Assembly: GCA_922989275.2 (NCBI GenBank)
Contig: OV277859.1
Location: forward strand, 84,688,198-84,752,197
Direction of reading: 5' to 3'
DNA: 64,000 nt
Source: Gari tellinella
Taxonomy: Eukaryota > Mollusca > Bivalvia > Cardiida > Psammobiidae
Every line of letters begins with the position of its first letter. The stretch's first letter is position 1. Below, in pieces: positions 54,128 through 63,833 of the stretch. The notes under the pieces were generated by a model. The model worked only from the letters and a program-made list of their open reading frames with translations. It was not told where the DNA came from and searched no databases. The position numbers and the translations under genes were made by a program.

Positions 54128-54675
54128 ATAGCATATTACCCCATAGCCTGTTTCAAGTTTTCAGGATAGGTGACCACTTAAAGCAAGTTGAAAGTATAGC
54201 AGAATGTGCCTCAAGGCGCATTCTGCTTTACTTTCAGTCTGCTTTAAGATACCATCTGCCAGGATTTGGCAGGATATGGAAAATATTTCTTATGCTGGAT
54301 ATTCATGAATGTATTTTGATTTGTTTTGATTTTACGTCGCTTTCAACAGTATTTCAGTCATATCGCGACGTCCAGCTAATTAGGTGGAGGAAGACCCCAG
54401 AAGTCCTTTATGCACTATTTCAGGCACAAATCGGCAACTGGGTAGAACCACCGACCTTCCGCAAGCCAGCTGGAAGGCTTCCCCACATGAAAAATCCGAA
54501 CGACCCTACTGGGATTCGAACTCACAGCGGTGAGGAGCTTAGTGATGTAAGTCACAGTAACTATACCACTAGGCCACGGAGGCCCCTATTCATGAATGTA
54601 TAAATTGGAACTATTTTTCTCAGTGGATCAATAATTTAAAGGCATAAAAAGGCGTATTTATGGGGTAATGGGTTC
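54128..54675. mobile_element. Family A MITE carrying a V-SINE insertion
   Basis: GCATATTACCCCATAGCCTG...GGAAAATATTTCTTATG on the left resumes after the SINE as TAAATTGGAACTATTTTTCT...GGGGTAATGGGTT. Both end TTAAs are mutated. Confidence 0.85.
54314..54587 (-). mobile_element. V-SINE-like element, full length
   Basis: Perfect 13-bp target duplication ATTCATGAATGTA (54301-54313 and 54588-54600). On the minus strand the tRNA-like head is GGCCTCCGTGGCCTAGTGGT...GTGAGTTCGAATCCCAG. It is followed by CTTCCAGCTGGCTTGCGGAA, CTTCTGGGGTCTTCCTCCAC, TATGACTGAAATACTGTTGA and a 3' end GCGACGTAAAATCAAAACAA. The conserved 3' domain and tail match V-SINEs described in molluscs (from memory). Part of the 196-codon frame reported in this region is just SINE read through. 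Confidence 0.88.
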
Positions 54676-54998
54676 AGAGACTTCAATGAAGAAGCAGGAG
54701 ACTCTCTAAAAGCATTTGCTGCTTAACACCTGTATGCCGAGCAATCCAGAAAGCTTCATCAGAGCATCTTCCTTAGCTTTTGCTCCGCATTGAACATCCA
54801 CCGGTCATAAAGACTGACTGTGGGTATTCCTGGGCGGGGTTGACAGGATTAACTCAATATCTAAATCTACTAAAGAGTTTTATGACTAGGTTTCTTTAAA
54901 AAATATCATTATCAGTATAAATCCAAAGCATCAATACATCCTATATAAGTCAATCTTATGCTAGGCAACCACTTGTTGAAGTAGGATGGACAGGGGAC

Positions 54999-55216
54999 TT
55001 AACCCCTTCACTGCAATGACGTCATCCGTTTTAAACAATTATCGTCTGCTTTTAATTCTCAATTGAAGTTTTAGGTATTTTTGACTTCAGAAATAATTGA
55101 AATGAGTGTCAAACAGTTTGGACCCTGATCAGACGCCATGTTATGCGGCGTCTAATCAGGATCCAAGTTGCTTGCAAATAACCATCGTACTTGGGGTAAG
55201 GCAGTGAAGGGGTTAA
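54999..55216. mobile_element. Family B-like MITE, TTAA-flanked
   Basis: TTAACCCCTTCACTGCAATG to GGCAGTGAAGGGGTTAA. Stem GTTTGGACCCTGATCAGACG / CGTCTAATCAGGATCCAAGT. The outer ends match each other over 17 bp. Confidence 0.8.
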
Positions 55217-55761
55217 TAAGGCAGGATAAAAACTAGGCACATTTTATTTTTGCATTGTTTTTATCCTGCATTATGTATTGTGCTGTATTAAACACTATCT
55301 TTAGAACTTCTACTGAATGGAAGCGCAATACAAGATATACAGTATGAGTTGTTAGCACATGGCTTGGAGCTCTCGGCCAATCAGAGGCCTCAAAAACCTG
55401 TGAATATATCGTTTATTTTACAAAACCATGAAATAACTAACACACTGTTCACTTATTCCAAGCTTCCGTCATATCAAGGCAATTTGACGTCACAACCCTA
55501 GATCGAAGGGGAACTGCACTCGCTTGATGACGTCATATTATGTACAGTGAGACCTAAACTTTAAAGGCAATTAATAATGAATTGTGCTTACATATAGAGC
55601 TTCAATAAGCGTTATTTATGTTGGTGTTAAAGCATGCTTAATGTCTCAAACTGCACATTGAAATAACCGTTCAATTTAAGTAAAGTATTACAAATAAGAT
55701 GACTTTTTCGTCTAAAACAAAAAGTAGAAACGTAGGGTCTTCTTGTTTTCCTCGAGCCCAA
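55217..55761. other. Unassigned DNA
   Basis: A weak hairpin GGCAGGATAAAAACTAG / TTTTTATCCTGC lies at 55220-55275. No gene was recognised. Confidence 0.4.
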
Positions 55762-55769
55762 GCCAGTGC

Positions 55770-55877
55770 TAAATAGGTTAGACCACGGTTGCGCGCGAAT
55801 AAACTACATAGTTCTCGGGGGCTACGCCCCCTCGAACTATATCGTTTATTCGCTTGCAACCATGGTCTAACCTATAC
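55770..55877. repeat. Hairpin with GGGGGCTACGCCCCC loop
   Basis: AATAGGTTAGACCACGGTTG ... GGTCTAACCTAT inverted arms. The inner GTTCTCGGGGGCTACGCCCC continues CTCGAAC. The GC-rich loop is striking in AT-rich DNA. Confidence 0.8.
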
Positions 55878-56095
55878 ATAAATGACATGAAATATGTGTA
55901 AGATTTGTACAAATTATAAAGCTTCTAGTGTGCAACATTTTTGTGCCGTTTTAGTGCAAATTTTCAGTTTTATACATCAACTCTACACTACCATTATACA
56001 CAATAAAAGATCTGCAAAAGAGTAAGAATAAATAGATGATACATGCACAGACTGATAATCAAGAAGCTGAAGCGGTATGTATAAGCATTAGCGCA

Positions 56096-56285
56096 GGGCT
56101 CCAGATAAGAGGGAGTAAACTGAACAAATCCAACATTTTTTCACATACTTCAGCACCAAATCCTATGGTGTTACTACTCATTAGAATTGTCTCAAAGAGA
56201 CGCTTCTAATGAGTAGTTACACCATAGGGTTTAATGCAGAAATAAAGATTTTAGTTTTTGAAATACTCCCCTTATCTGGAGCCAT
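56096..56285. mobile_element. Family E hairpin MITE, complete copy
   Basis: GGCTCCAGATAAGAGGGAGT and, inverted, ACTCCCCTTATCTGGAGCC are the ends. The centre ACTCATTAGAATTGTCTC / GAGACGCTTCTAATGAGT folds back. Best full-length reference for the copy split at 1755-4150. Confidence 0.8.
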
Positions 56286-56549
56286 AAGCGTGATCTTTAT
56301 GAAAATTGTTAGAAGTTGCGATAATGGCAAACCCGTTTTGGAACTTGCTTTACTACATCCAGCTACAGAAAAGCCTTTCAGAACAGTGCTGCCAACAATG
56401 ATTCAGAGCAGGTATCTATAAGTAGTCTATAAACAGTTGCTGTTCAAGCAAGCTCAGCCAATTATATCAGTATTACGGTAACTCTTTGCATGCTGGGTAA
56501 TTTTTTTTGTCTGCAACAATTGTCGTCTGCTACTCTTCTATATATTGCA

Positions 56550-56680
56550 AAACGACAAACAGTGCAGATCCTGATCAGAGAGATCCTGTAGGAGCCCTCC
56601 TTATCAGGTTCTATAATGTTTGCACAGGACAATTGTAACCTTCACTAAGGCACCATATGCATGGCTAGGGGTTAATGGGT
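56550..56680. repeat. Family B MITE half
   Basis: GACAAACAGTGCAGATCCTG / CTTATCAGGTTCTATAATGT stem, ending near GGCTAGGGGTTAA. Confidence 0.65.
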
Positions 56681-56773
56681 ACCTATCAGGCTAAATAACA
56701 TAGCAATTTCATTTCAATTTCTACGGAATGTAAGCCATAAAACACATTGTAGTTAGATTAGTGATTAATTAAC

Positions 56774-57167
56774 TGTACAGTGCTCCCTCCCTACAACAAC
56801 ACAAAATGGGAGACAAAGTTTGTGAGTGTTGTTTGGAGGGAGTTGATATAAGGAGACAAAATTATCACTCTTAGACTGCTGAATGACTTGGCTTACATTT
56901 GCAAATAGATTAAACCCAGATCAGTCGCCACAAAACGAAGGCGGTGTCTGATCTGGGTTCAAACTGTTTGTCACTCGTCTTTATGTTTCTCCTGTCAAAA
57001 TATCCAATGAAACTTTGAGAAAAAATAGCAAATGACAATATTAAACAGACAGTATTGCAGCAGTCAAAGCGTTAGACATAATTATCTTGTTTGGGGAACA
57101 GCGGCAGAAATTGTTACAAGGAGGAAATCGTTGCTCAGAGGGCTGTTGTAGGGAGGAAGCACTGTTT
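56774..57167. mobile_element. Family C MITE, full length
   Basis: The ends are CAGTGCTCCCTCCCTACAAC and, inverted, CAGTGCTTCCTCCCTACAAC. The centre is a hairpin (AACCCAGATCAGTCGCC / GGTGTCTGATCTGGGTT) like the family B stems. The right arm contains GGGGAACAGCGGCAGAAATT. Several copies in the window are flanked by TA, so the target may be TA. Confidence 0.8.
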
Positions 57168-57312
57168 TTCATGGTATGGAATGTAATGTAGGTACATGTA
57201 TAATGTTGGTATAACAAATACTGGTAATGTATCATTTTTATGAAATGCCCTGCTAAATACCCCTTATACAATATCAAAATACTTAGTGTTGAAAGAGTTA
57301 ACAAGTTACTGC

Positions 57313-57573
57313 TTAACCCATTACCCCATTAAATACTCCTTTTTACGCCTTTCATTTTAAATTGTATTCATCCACTTTAGAAAATAGTTATAATTTATAC
57401 AGCCATGAATATGTTTCATAAGAAATATTTTCTATGTTCTAGCAGATGGTACCTTAAAGCAGGCTGAAAGTAAAGCAGAATGCGCCTTAAGGCGCATTCT
57501 GCTTTACTTTCAACCTGCTTTAAGTGGCCACCTTTCTTCAAAACTAGAAACATGCTATGGGGTAATGGGTTAA
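57313..57573. mobile_element. Family A palindromic MITE
   Basis: TTAACCCATTACCCCATTAA to GGGGTAATGGGTTAA. Centre TGCGCCTTAAGGCGCA. A family F hairpin follows at 57575-57645. Confidence 0.85.
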
Positions 57574-57835
57574 TGCTGAACAAAAGTAAAGCAAAAGGTT
57601 CCAATAGCAGCTTTCCATTGTACTTTTGTTCTGCATTAAACTGCCACTTGTCTTAAATACTGCCCAAAACACCATATTTGAAGTGACTCCTTCACACTGC
57701 ACCTATAGCCAGTCAGAAATTTCTGCCAATATATTGGGTGCTATAGTATACATGCAGTTGAGTTTAGATAATGTGAACTGACTTTACACCTACAGGTAGA
57801 ACATTATTTTGACTTGGTTTTTTAGAAAGTTTGAC

Positions 57836-58080
57836 TTAACCCTTTACCCCATAGCCTGTTTCTAGTTTTGAAAGCAGGTGACTGCTTAAAGCAGGTTGAA
57901 AGTAAAGCAGAATGCGCCTTAAGGCACATTCTGCTTTACTTTCAGCCTGCTTTAAGTTACTATCTACTAGAATACAGAAAATATTTCTCATGGTACATAT
58001 TTATGATAGATCTAAAGTGGAACCATTTTCTTATATGGAGAAATAAATTAGAGGCGTAAAAAGGTATATTTATGGGCAAG
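57836..58080. mobile_element. Family A palindromic MITE, right end worn
   Basis: TTAACCCTTTACCCCATAGC start. Centre GCGCCTTAAGGCAC. The right end stops at TATTTATGGGCAAG with no TTAA. Confidence 0.8.
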
Positions 58081-58234
58081 GAGACTACCAAATGTGGCCA
58101 GTGCTGCAGGTGACAAAATAACACAACTAGAACATTCTCATTGCCCACATCAGATTTAAAGCTTCCATAAATATCCGTAACAATACTCTTCTCAAGTAAG
58201 CCCACATATATACAATATAATGTCCACTTACAGG

Positions 58235-58239
<5 letters not shown>

Positions 58240-58265
<26 letters not shown>

Positions 58266-58266
58266 A
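58240..58266. repeat. (AT)n microsatellite
   Basis: About 11 AT repeats. Confidence 0.9.
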
Positions 58267-58346
58267 TATGCATTATACATATAGTATTTTTCTTATTTTA
58301 GTCTGATAGAGTTTTTCTCCTTTTCTACCATGTATAGTCATGTATA

Positions 58347-58598
58347 TTAACCCATTACCCCATAGCCTGTTTCTAGTTTTGAAGATATGAGACCTCTTAA
58401 AGCAGGTTGCAACTAAAGCAGAATGCACCTAAAGGCGCATTCTGCTTTACTTTCAGCCTGCTTTAAGCTATTATCTGCTAGAATATAGAGAATATTGCTT
58501 ATGATTTTTGTTTGTGACAGTATAAATTGGAACTATTTTCTTCAGTAGAAGAATTAATTATAGGCATAAAAAGGCCTTTTTATGGGGGAAAGGGTTAA
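58347..58598. mobile_element. Family A palindromic MITE
   Basis: TTAACCCATTACCCCATAGC to GGGGGAAAGGGTTAA. Both TTAA boundaries are intact. Confidence 0.85.
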
Positions 58599-58889
58599 GA
58601 AATATATATTACGAAAGTGTATCAAGAAAAAGTGTACATCAGTGTCACAATACATGTACATAGTTTTGTACTTCTGTCAAAGCTTAAGACAAATCAGTCA
58701 CCTGCAATTTTTTATGAAAGAAAAGACATTGTTAGACCTACAGTTTGTTTATGAAGTATGAATAATGTAAAACTTGTATTATATAGTCACACTTGTATCA
58801 AGTGACCACTGAATAGAGGATAGGTGTATCCTTTACCACTGGTGGCAGATATTTGAAGGTAAGAAAACTTTTTCTCATTATTCAAGACG

Positions 58890-59142
58890 TTAACCCATTA
58901 CCCCATAGAATGTTTCTAGTTTTTAAAACAGGTGACCACTTAAAGCAGGTTGAAAGTAAAGCAAAATGCGCCTGAAGGCGCATTCTGCTTTACTTTCAGT
59001 CTGCTTTAAGCTACCAGCTGTTAGAATATAGAACTTATTTCTAATGTTAAATATTCACAACTGTATAAATTGGAACTATTTTTCTTCAGTGGAAGGATAA
59101 ATTAGAGGCGTAAAAAGGCGTATTTATGGGGTAATGGGTTAA
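58890..59142. mobile_element. Family A palindromic MITE, best-preserved copy
   Basis: 253 bp from TTAACCCATTACCCCATAG to GGGGTAATGGGTTAA. The layout is: TTAA tip of about 17 bp; GTTTCTAGTTTT; a core palindrome AAAGCAGGTTGAAAGTAAAG ... CTTTACTTTCAGTCTGCTTT about 80 bp long; GCTACCAGCTGTTAGAATAT; AAATTGGAACTATTTTTCTT; AAAAAGGCGTATTTATGGGG. TTAA at both ends with CCC tips recalls piggyBac-type (or Kolobok) targets; that is an inference. There is no coding capacity. Confidence 0.88.
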
Positions 59143-59419
59143 CTGACATTCCAAGACAAAAAAACCTTTATTAACAATGCTTTACATACACAAAATAAAA
59201 AAGAATAACTCAAAGGTAAATATGAACAATTGTCGCTTAATAATTGCAGTTTGACATAGTTTTATGATATAATGACTAGAAATTTCTAAGACAAATCAAC
59301 TTGGTTTCCTAAACATAATGCCCGTCTAAGATGTCATTTAAACACCATATAACTGTCATGTGTCATCTCAAGTTGCAGCAAACATGGTGTTCTCTAAAGA
59401 CAGATAACTGCTTATTATA

Positions 59420-59485
59420 TGATGAAAGTAATGCACAAATCTCAAACAGGAGCTTTCTGCATCTACTTTGTTCTGCATTAAGCAA
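59420..59485. repeat. Family F hairpin, degenerate
   Basis: GAAAGTAATGCACAAATCTC and CAGGAGCTTTCTGCATCTAC pair imperfectly. Confidence 0.5.
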
Positions 59486-59612
59486 ACTTATTTTGTTTAG
59501 AGTTGCCACAGTACATTGGACTGTACATATTTCTAGTATAAGTGGCATGCCAACGTTTTATATAAATACCAGGATATCTACCAAAGTTCTCCATAGTATA
59601 TTGATTGTTGTT

Positions 59613-59748
59613 GTAACCCATTACCCCATAGCCTGTTTCAAGTATTAAATATAGGTTACCACTTAAAGCAGGTTGAAAGTACTTTCAGCCTGCTTTAAGT
59701 GGTAACCTTTCTTCAAAACAAGAAATAGACTATTGGGTAATGGGTTAA
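59613..59748. mobile_element. Family A MITE, compact 136-bp palindrome
   Basis: Symmetric: CCCATTACCCCATAGCCTGT ... GTTACCACTTAAAGCAGGTT / GCCTGCTTTAAGTGGTAACC ... TTGGGTAATGGG. The centre is deleted to GAAAGTACTTTC. It is the only copy here made of two left halves facing each other. Confidence 0.85.
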
Positions 59749-60480
59749 GAGATAATCTAGTTGATAAAGGAGAAATCAGACACTAAAGGTGTGTTTAAAT
59801 TCCATAACTGATAAAGGATTTCACAGTTTACCCTATTTATTATGGATATTATCAATTCTAACCTGCCTTTAATAGATATACACTTTTACCTATGATATTT
59901 GGAGGTATGACAATGTAGTTTTTAACATTTAAAAGAACATTGTATATAGTTTGTGTTCCAATAAATTAACAATGATAAATTAACTCAAGTATAACATGGA
60001 TTTCAGTACAAAACAATAACTTAAAATAGAGCTACATGAATAAACATGGAACATATATATACAAATCTTAAATCAATGCAGAAAACAACCTCTTCTCCCC
60101 ATCAGATAGGGTTTGATATGATAGCTATAAACATTCAATATTCACAATGTTCTACCGTAAAACCTTTCTAGTACCACAATTAAAGTGTGTTCATTATTAG
60201 GATTGTTCATGTCATGTAATAATATGAACACATGTAGCAGGTAGTCAATATACAATAATTATCATGGTTAACTTATGGGAAAATATAGCAAAGTGTCAAT
60301 TGTGTACAAATATAAGATGGAATATATAAAATGTCAAATGCTACACATGTATAATCTGCATCACAAGAGACTGTCTTGTCTTTGCAATAAGTGTGCAACA
60401 CGATAAGCTGGCGGTAACTCACATGGGTCTACAGTAAAACCCCTATTACCACCACAAAATTGTGTTAATTATTATGTGTT
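59749..60480. other. Unassigned AT-rich DNA
   Basis: No repeat of the window's families and no coding potential was recognised. Confidence 0.45.
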
Positions 60481-60484
60481 TAGG

Positions 60485-60562
60485 GCAGGTGGTTGCTTAA
60501 AGCAATGAGACAGTAAAACAGAAAGCTCCTCTAAGAGCTTTCTGTTTTACTGTCACCTTACT
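60485..60562. repeat. Family F hairpin, near-perfect
   Basis: GACAGTAAAACAGAAAGCTC / GAGCTTTCTGTTTTACTGTC with a 5-6 base loop. This is the clearest family F stem. Confidence 0.8.
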
Positions 60563-60813
60563 TTAACTCTTTCCTCCCTGAAACTTTAAATGGACAATTC
60601 CAGTTTCCATTTGTGTCCAGTCCATTTCTGACTTTTAAGGGTTGTTTTTGTCAATGTTTGGCAGTATGACAAACAGTGAAGACCCTGATCAGAGGGCTCC
60701 TTTCGGAGCCCTCTGATCAGGGTCTTCACTGTTTGCATAGGACATGTGTACTATTCACATGTTCACTGTTTGAAAAGCACGCCTATATGCGGGACTAGGG
60801 TTCAAAGGGTTAA
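60563..60813. mobile_element. Family B hairpin MITE
   Basis: TTAACTCTTTCCTCCCTGAA to GTTCAAAGGGTTAA, inverted relative to 22390-22640. Stem GTGAAGACCCTGATCAGAGG / CCTCTGATCAGGGTCTTCAC. Confidence 0.88.
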
Positions 60814-60944
60814 GCTGCTACCTGTCTTTTATACAATCAATTAACCTTTGTTTTAGTAGTACATGTAGTAATAGAGAGGTTTTTCTGTACACTATTTTTG
60901 CCATGGTTCACAGTAATAAGCTTTGTGTACTACTGGGGAAACAT

Positions 60945-61149
60945 CAGGGGCCCGTGTTATGAAACGTAATCTAATATCTGATTTCTCCATCTAATCATGT
61001 CTTGTGACATCTCTTTGGAGCAGTCTTTTCAAGACGATTCCAAAGAGATGTCACAACACAGGATTAGATGGAGAAATAAATAATAATTGGTAATTTTAGA
61101 ATCTGACTTACGACCATTTTTTTTGTACATTTCATAAAACGGGCCCCCC
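60945..61149. mobile_element. MITE with GGGGCCCGT tips and inner hairpin
   Basis: The outer ends CAGGGGCCCGTGTTATGAAA and, inverted, GGGGGGCCCGTTTTATGAAA bound an inner hairpin TTTCTCCATCTAATCATGTC / CAGGATTAGATGGAGAAA. The inner stem includes GTGACATCTCTTTGGA twice, inverted. Confidence 0.75.
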
Positions 61150-61475
61150 ATTCTGAAATAAATGTGACTGATCGTATGCAATATCTGAGTTTTTAATGAT
61201 GTAGCTCATATTATAGTGTCTAGTGCAAATGGCCATATAGCTTGTTACCACATAATTATATACTCACCATACATATATAAAATATTTACTCACTTATATA
61301 AATGTCTCAACACAGTCAAAATTGTGTTAAATTTTGAAGAAGCATAAAGATGTCTACGATAGATGATAGCTTAAATGACATAAATGAAGTAGAAAGCTGC
61401 TAAAGCATTAAGCTGCTGTCAGTATTATAGACTGCTAATATGTCTTCTTTCAAGTGGCTGATCGCATGAATGACT
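61150..61475. other. Unassigned DNA
   Basis: Nothing recognised. Confidence 0.4.
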
Positions 61476-61727
61476 TTAACACATTACCCCATAAATACGC
61501 CTTTTTACGCCTTCAATGTTTTCCTTCATTGAAGGAAATATTTCTAATTTATACAGTCATGAATATGTATCATAAGAAATAATTTCTATATTCTAGAGAA
61601 TGGTAACTTAAAGCAGGTTGAAAGTAAAGCAGAATGTGCCTTAAGGCGCTTTCTGCTTTACTTTTAACCTGGTTTGAGTTGTAACCTATCTTCAATACTA
61701 CAAACAGGCTATGGAGTAATGGGTTAA
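61476..61727. mobile_element. Family A palindromic MITE
   Basis: TTAACACATTACCCCATAAA to GGAGTAATGGGTTAA. Inverted relative to 58890. Confidence 0.85.
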
Positions 61728-62457
61728 AAGGGTGCCATAAGCTGTATCTACCCTACTCAGCCCATTGAAAGTATCTGTATATTTTCCGTTTCAAGATAAC
61801 ACTTTAAAATATCATAAAATTCAAATCATTAAAAGTATCAACATTGGAAAATGTGCCAAGATCATCTCAAAGCTTTGTCACTTTAACAAATGTTTGAAAT
61901 GCTTTGAATGTTCTAAATTGGCAGATTTTCTGAATCAAATTTAAATCTAGATTGTTAACAACAAGCAGGATAGGCTTCAAGCTCAGCTGTTCAGTGGTCG
62001 AAGCATTGTGATACATTTGTATGTAGGTATTCATTAATACATCTATAAATAAATAGTAAATATATAAATACAGATATATTATACACAATATGTATAGTTT
62101 GCCTTGTATTTGCACTCCAACTTGTAAATTAACTTTACAGTGCAAAACATGTCATTCAATTTGAGTGATCCATTTCAGCCAAAGTATCCCATACCCTGGA
62201 AGTTTGAAAATTGCAGAAATACAAGACTAATTTATGTATGTACATGTATACACAATATATCTATGGTTATCATATGTAATAAAGTTTATTCATTTACACT
62301 CTATAAAACAAAATTACTTACTTTAATATAACAACTGAATCTCATTCTGATCATTATTTGTCTTCACCTCATGTCTTTTTTTGCAACAACATGTTACTTC
62401 AATAAACATGAGAGTAAAACCCCTCTGTAATGATCACTAAATAAAGTTATTTTGGGT
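61728..62457. other. Unassigned AT-rich DNA
   Basis: No feature recognised. The 92-codon minus-strand frame at 61867-62145 is low complexity. Confidence 0.45.
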
Positions 62458-62709
62458 TTAACCCTTTACCCAATAACCCATTTGTAACATTAAATTAAGG
62501 TGATCATTTAAAGCAGGTTGAAAGTAAAGCAGAATGTGCCTTAAGGCACATTCTGCTTTACTTTCAGCCTGCTTTAAACTACCATTTACTAGACTATATA
62601 AAATATTTGTTATAGTAATTGTTGAAAAGGTTATAAACTGGAACTATTTTCTTCAGCGGAGGAACAAAATAAATACGCTAAAAGTCGCTTCTATGGGGGA
62701 AAGGGTTAA
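62458..62709. mobile_element. Family A palindromic MITE
   Basis: TTAACCCTTTACCCAATAAC to GGGGGAAAGGGTTAA. Very similar to 39488-39739, including AAATACGCTAAAAGTCGCTT. Confidence 0.88.
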
Positions 62710-62710
62710 A

Positions 62711-62822
62711 GCAGGTGGCTGCTTCAAGCAATGTGAAAATGAAACAGAAACCTGCTTGAGTTTAATGACCTGAAGGAGCTTTCTGTTTCACTTTCACCTT
62801 GCTTTAAGCTGCCACCTGTCTT
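62711..62822. repeat. Family F hairpin
   Basis: GCAGGTGGCTGCTTCAAGCA / TGCTTTAAGCTGCCACCTG outer arms, inner GAAAATGAAACAGAAACC / GAGCTTTCTGTTTCACTTTC. Confidence 0.75.
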
Positions 62823-63590
62823 TCATAAATCATTTAGTCTTATTTCTAGTGGTCTTAAAGATATTTCCTCAGTCCATTGATGGAGGCCCCCCATTGTTCT
62901 CGATAGGTGTGATAAAGCAAGCAGCATAAGCTGTCAGTGGGTATACCAATCTAAGTTTACCTGGTGAGGCCCAGATTATACTCATGATCTAGTGCTTTTC
63001 AATGGTTATTTCTAACCAAACTATCAAATATAACGGTCGGGTCTCACATGAGACGCTTCAAATGTTCTTTGCTACTGGTATGTCCACAAGACCCATGCTT
63101 TTTGCAAGGAAATTGTCTGGCAAGGCGTTATGACCAAAAGGTTGCCGGGAGATGTCTTTAATAGAGAGGTTTTACTGTTCCTCATAAATCATCAAGACAA
63201 GTGTGAGTAAAACAATATAAACAAATTAAGCTTTCGTACATAAAGCGGTGAGAAAAAATTATAAGCAGAATCTTGAAACGTTTGTATAATTCTTTCTTAT
63301 GTCATGGCCTGTCAATCAACAAAATGTACTTCAATAACGACCACTTATAAGACCTTTCAAAAGGTGAGTCTTCACATTCAAGACATGAGATGTTTAAAGC
63401 AAGTAAAGCTGATGCTTGGGAAGGAGCTTTCTGTTATACGTTCATACTGCTTTAAGCTGTCAACTGTTTGAAGATCAATAAAAAAGTTTCAATTCTTGAG
63501 TAGTCATAATATCACGGCTCTATTTACTTGTTATTTCCCATTTAACATTATGAGATTCACTGTAACATATGGTGGGTCATTTACATTGTG
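62823..63590. other. Unassigned DNA with one family F hairpin
   Basis: Family F fragment at 63393-63463 (GTTTAAAGCAAGTAAAGCTG / CATACTGCTTTAAGC). The rest is unassigned. Confidence 0.45.
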
Positions 63591-63833
63591 ACTCAACTGT
63601 TTCAACACCATGGACCTGTTTAAAATATACTCATTACATTTGTAAACAGTGTAGACCCAGATCAGAGGGCTAGGAGCCCTCTGATCTGGGTCTACACTTT
63701 TGCCAATTTAGAGCAGTATTTATTAAAATACACATAATTCCAAGTAGACTGGTTCATGTTTTGGTTTAATATCAAAATGATTCACATTGGAACCTAATAA
63801 CCAACAAGAGTTGCTTAGTGTTGAAAGAGTTAA
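63591..63833. mobile_element. Family B2 hairpin MITE
   Basis: Same subfamily as 48322-48567. Stem AAACAGTGTAGACCCAGATC / GATCTGGGTCTACACTTTTG around AGAGGGCTAGGAGCCCTCT. Right end TTGAAAGAGTTAA; the left TTAA is mutated. Confidence 0.8.

Noticed and set aside
54013..54603. 196-codon open frame on the plus strand
   Set aside because: It crosses a MITE and an antisense V-SINE, and is open by chance.
40585..62709. MicroRNA precursors from the perfect hairpins
   Set aside because: Stems are repeated transposon palindromes; nothing in the sequence marks a processed arm. Small RNA data would be needed.
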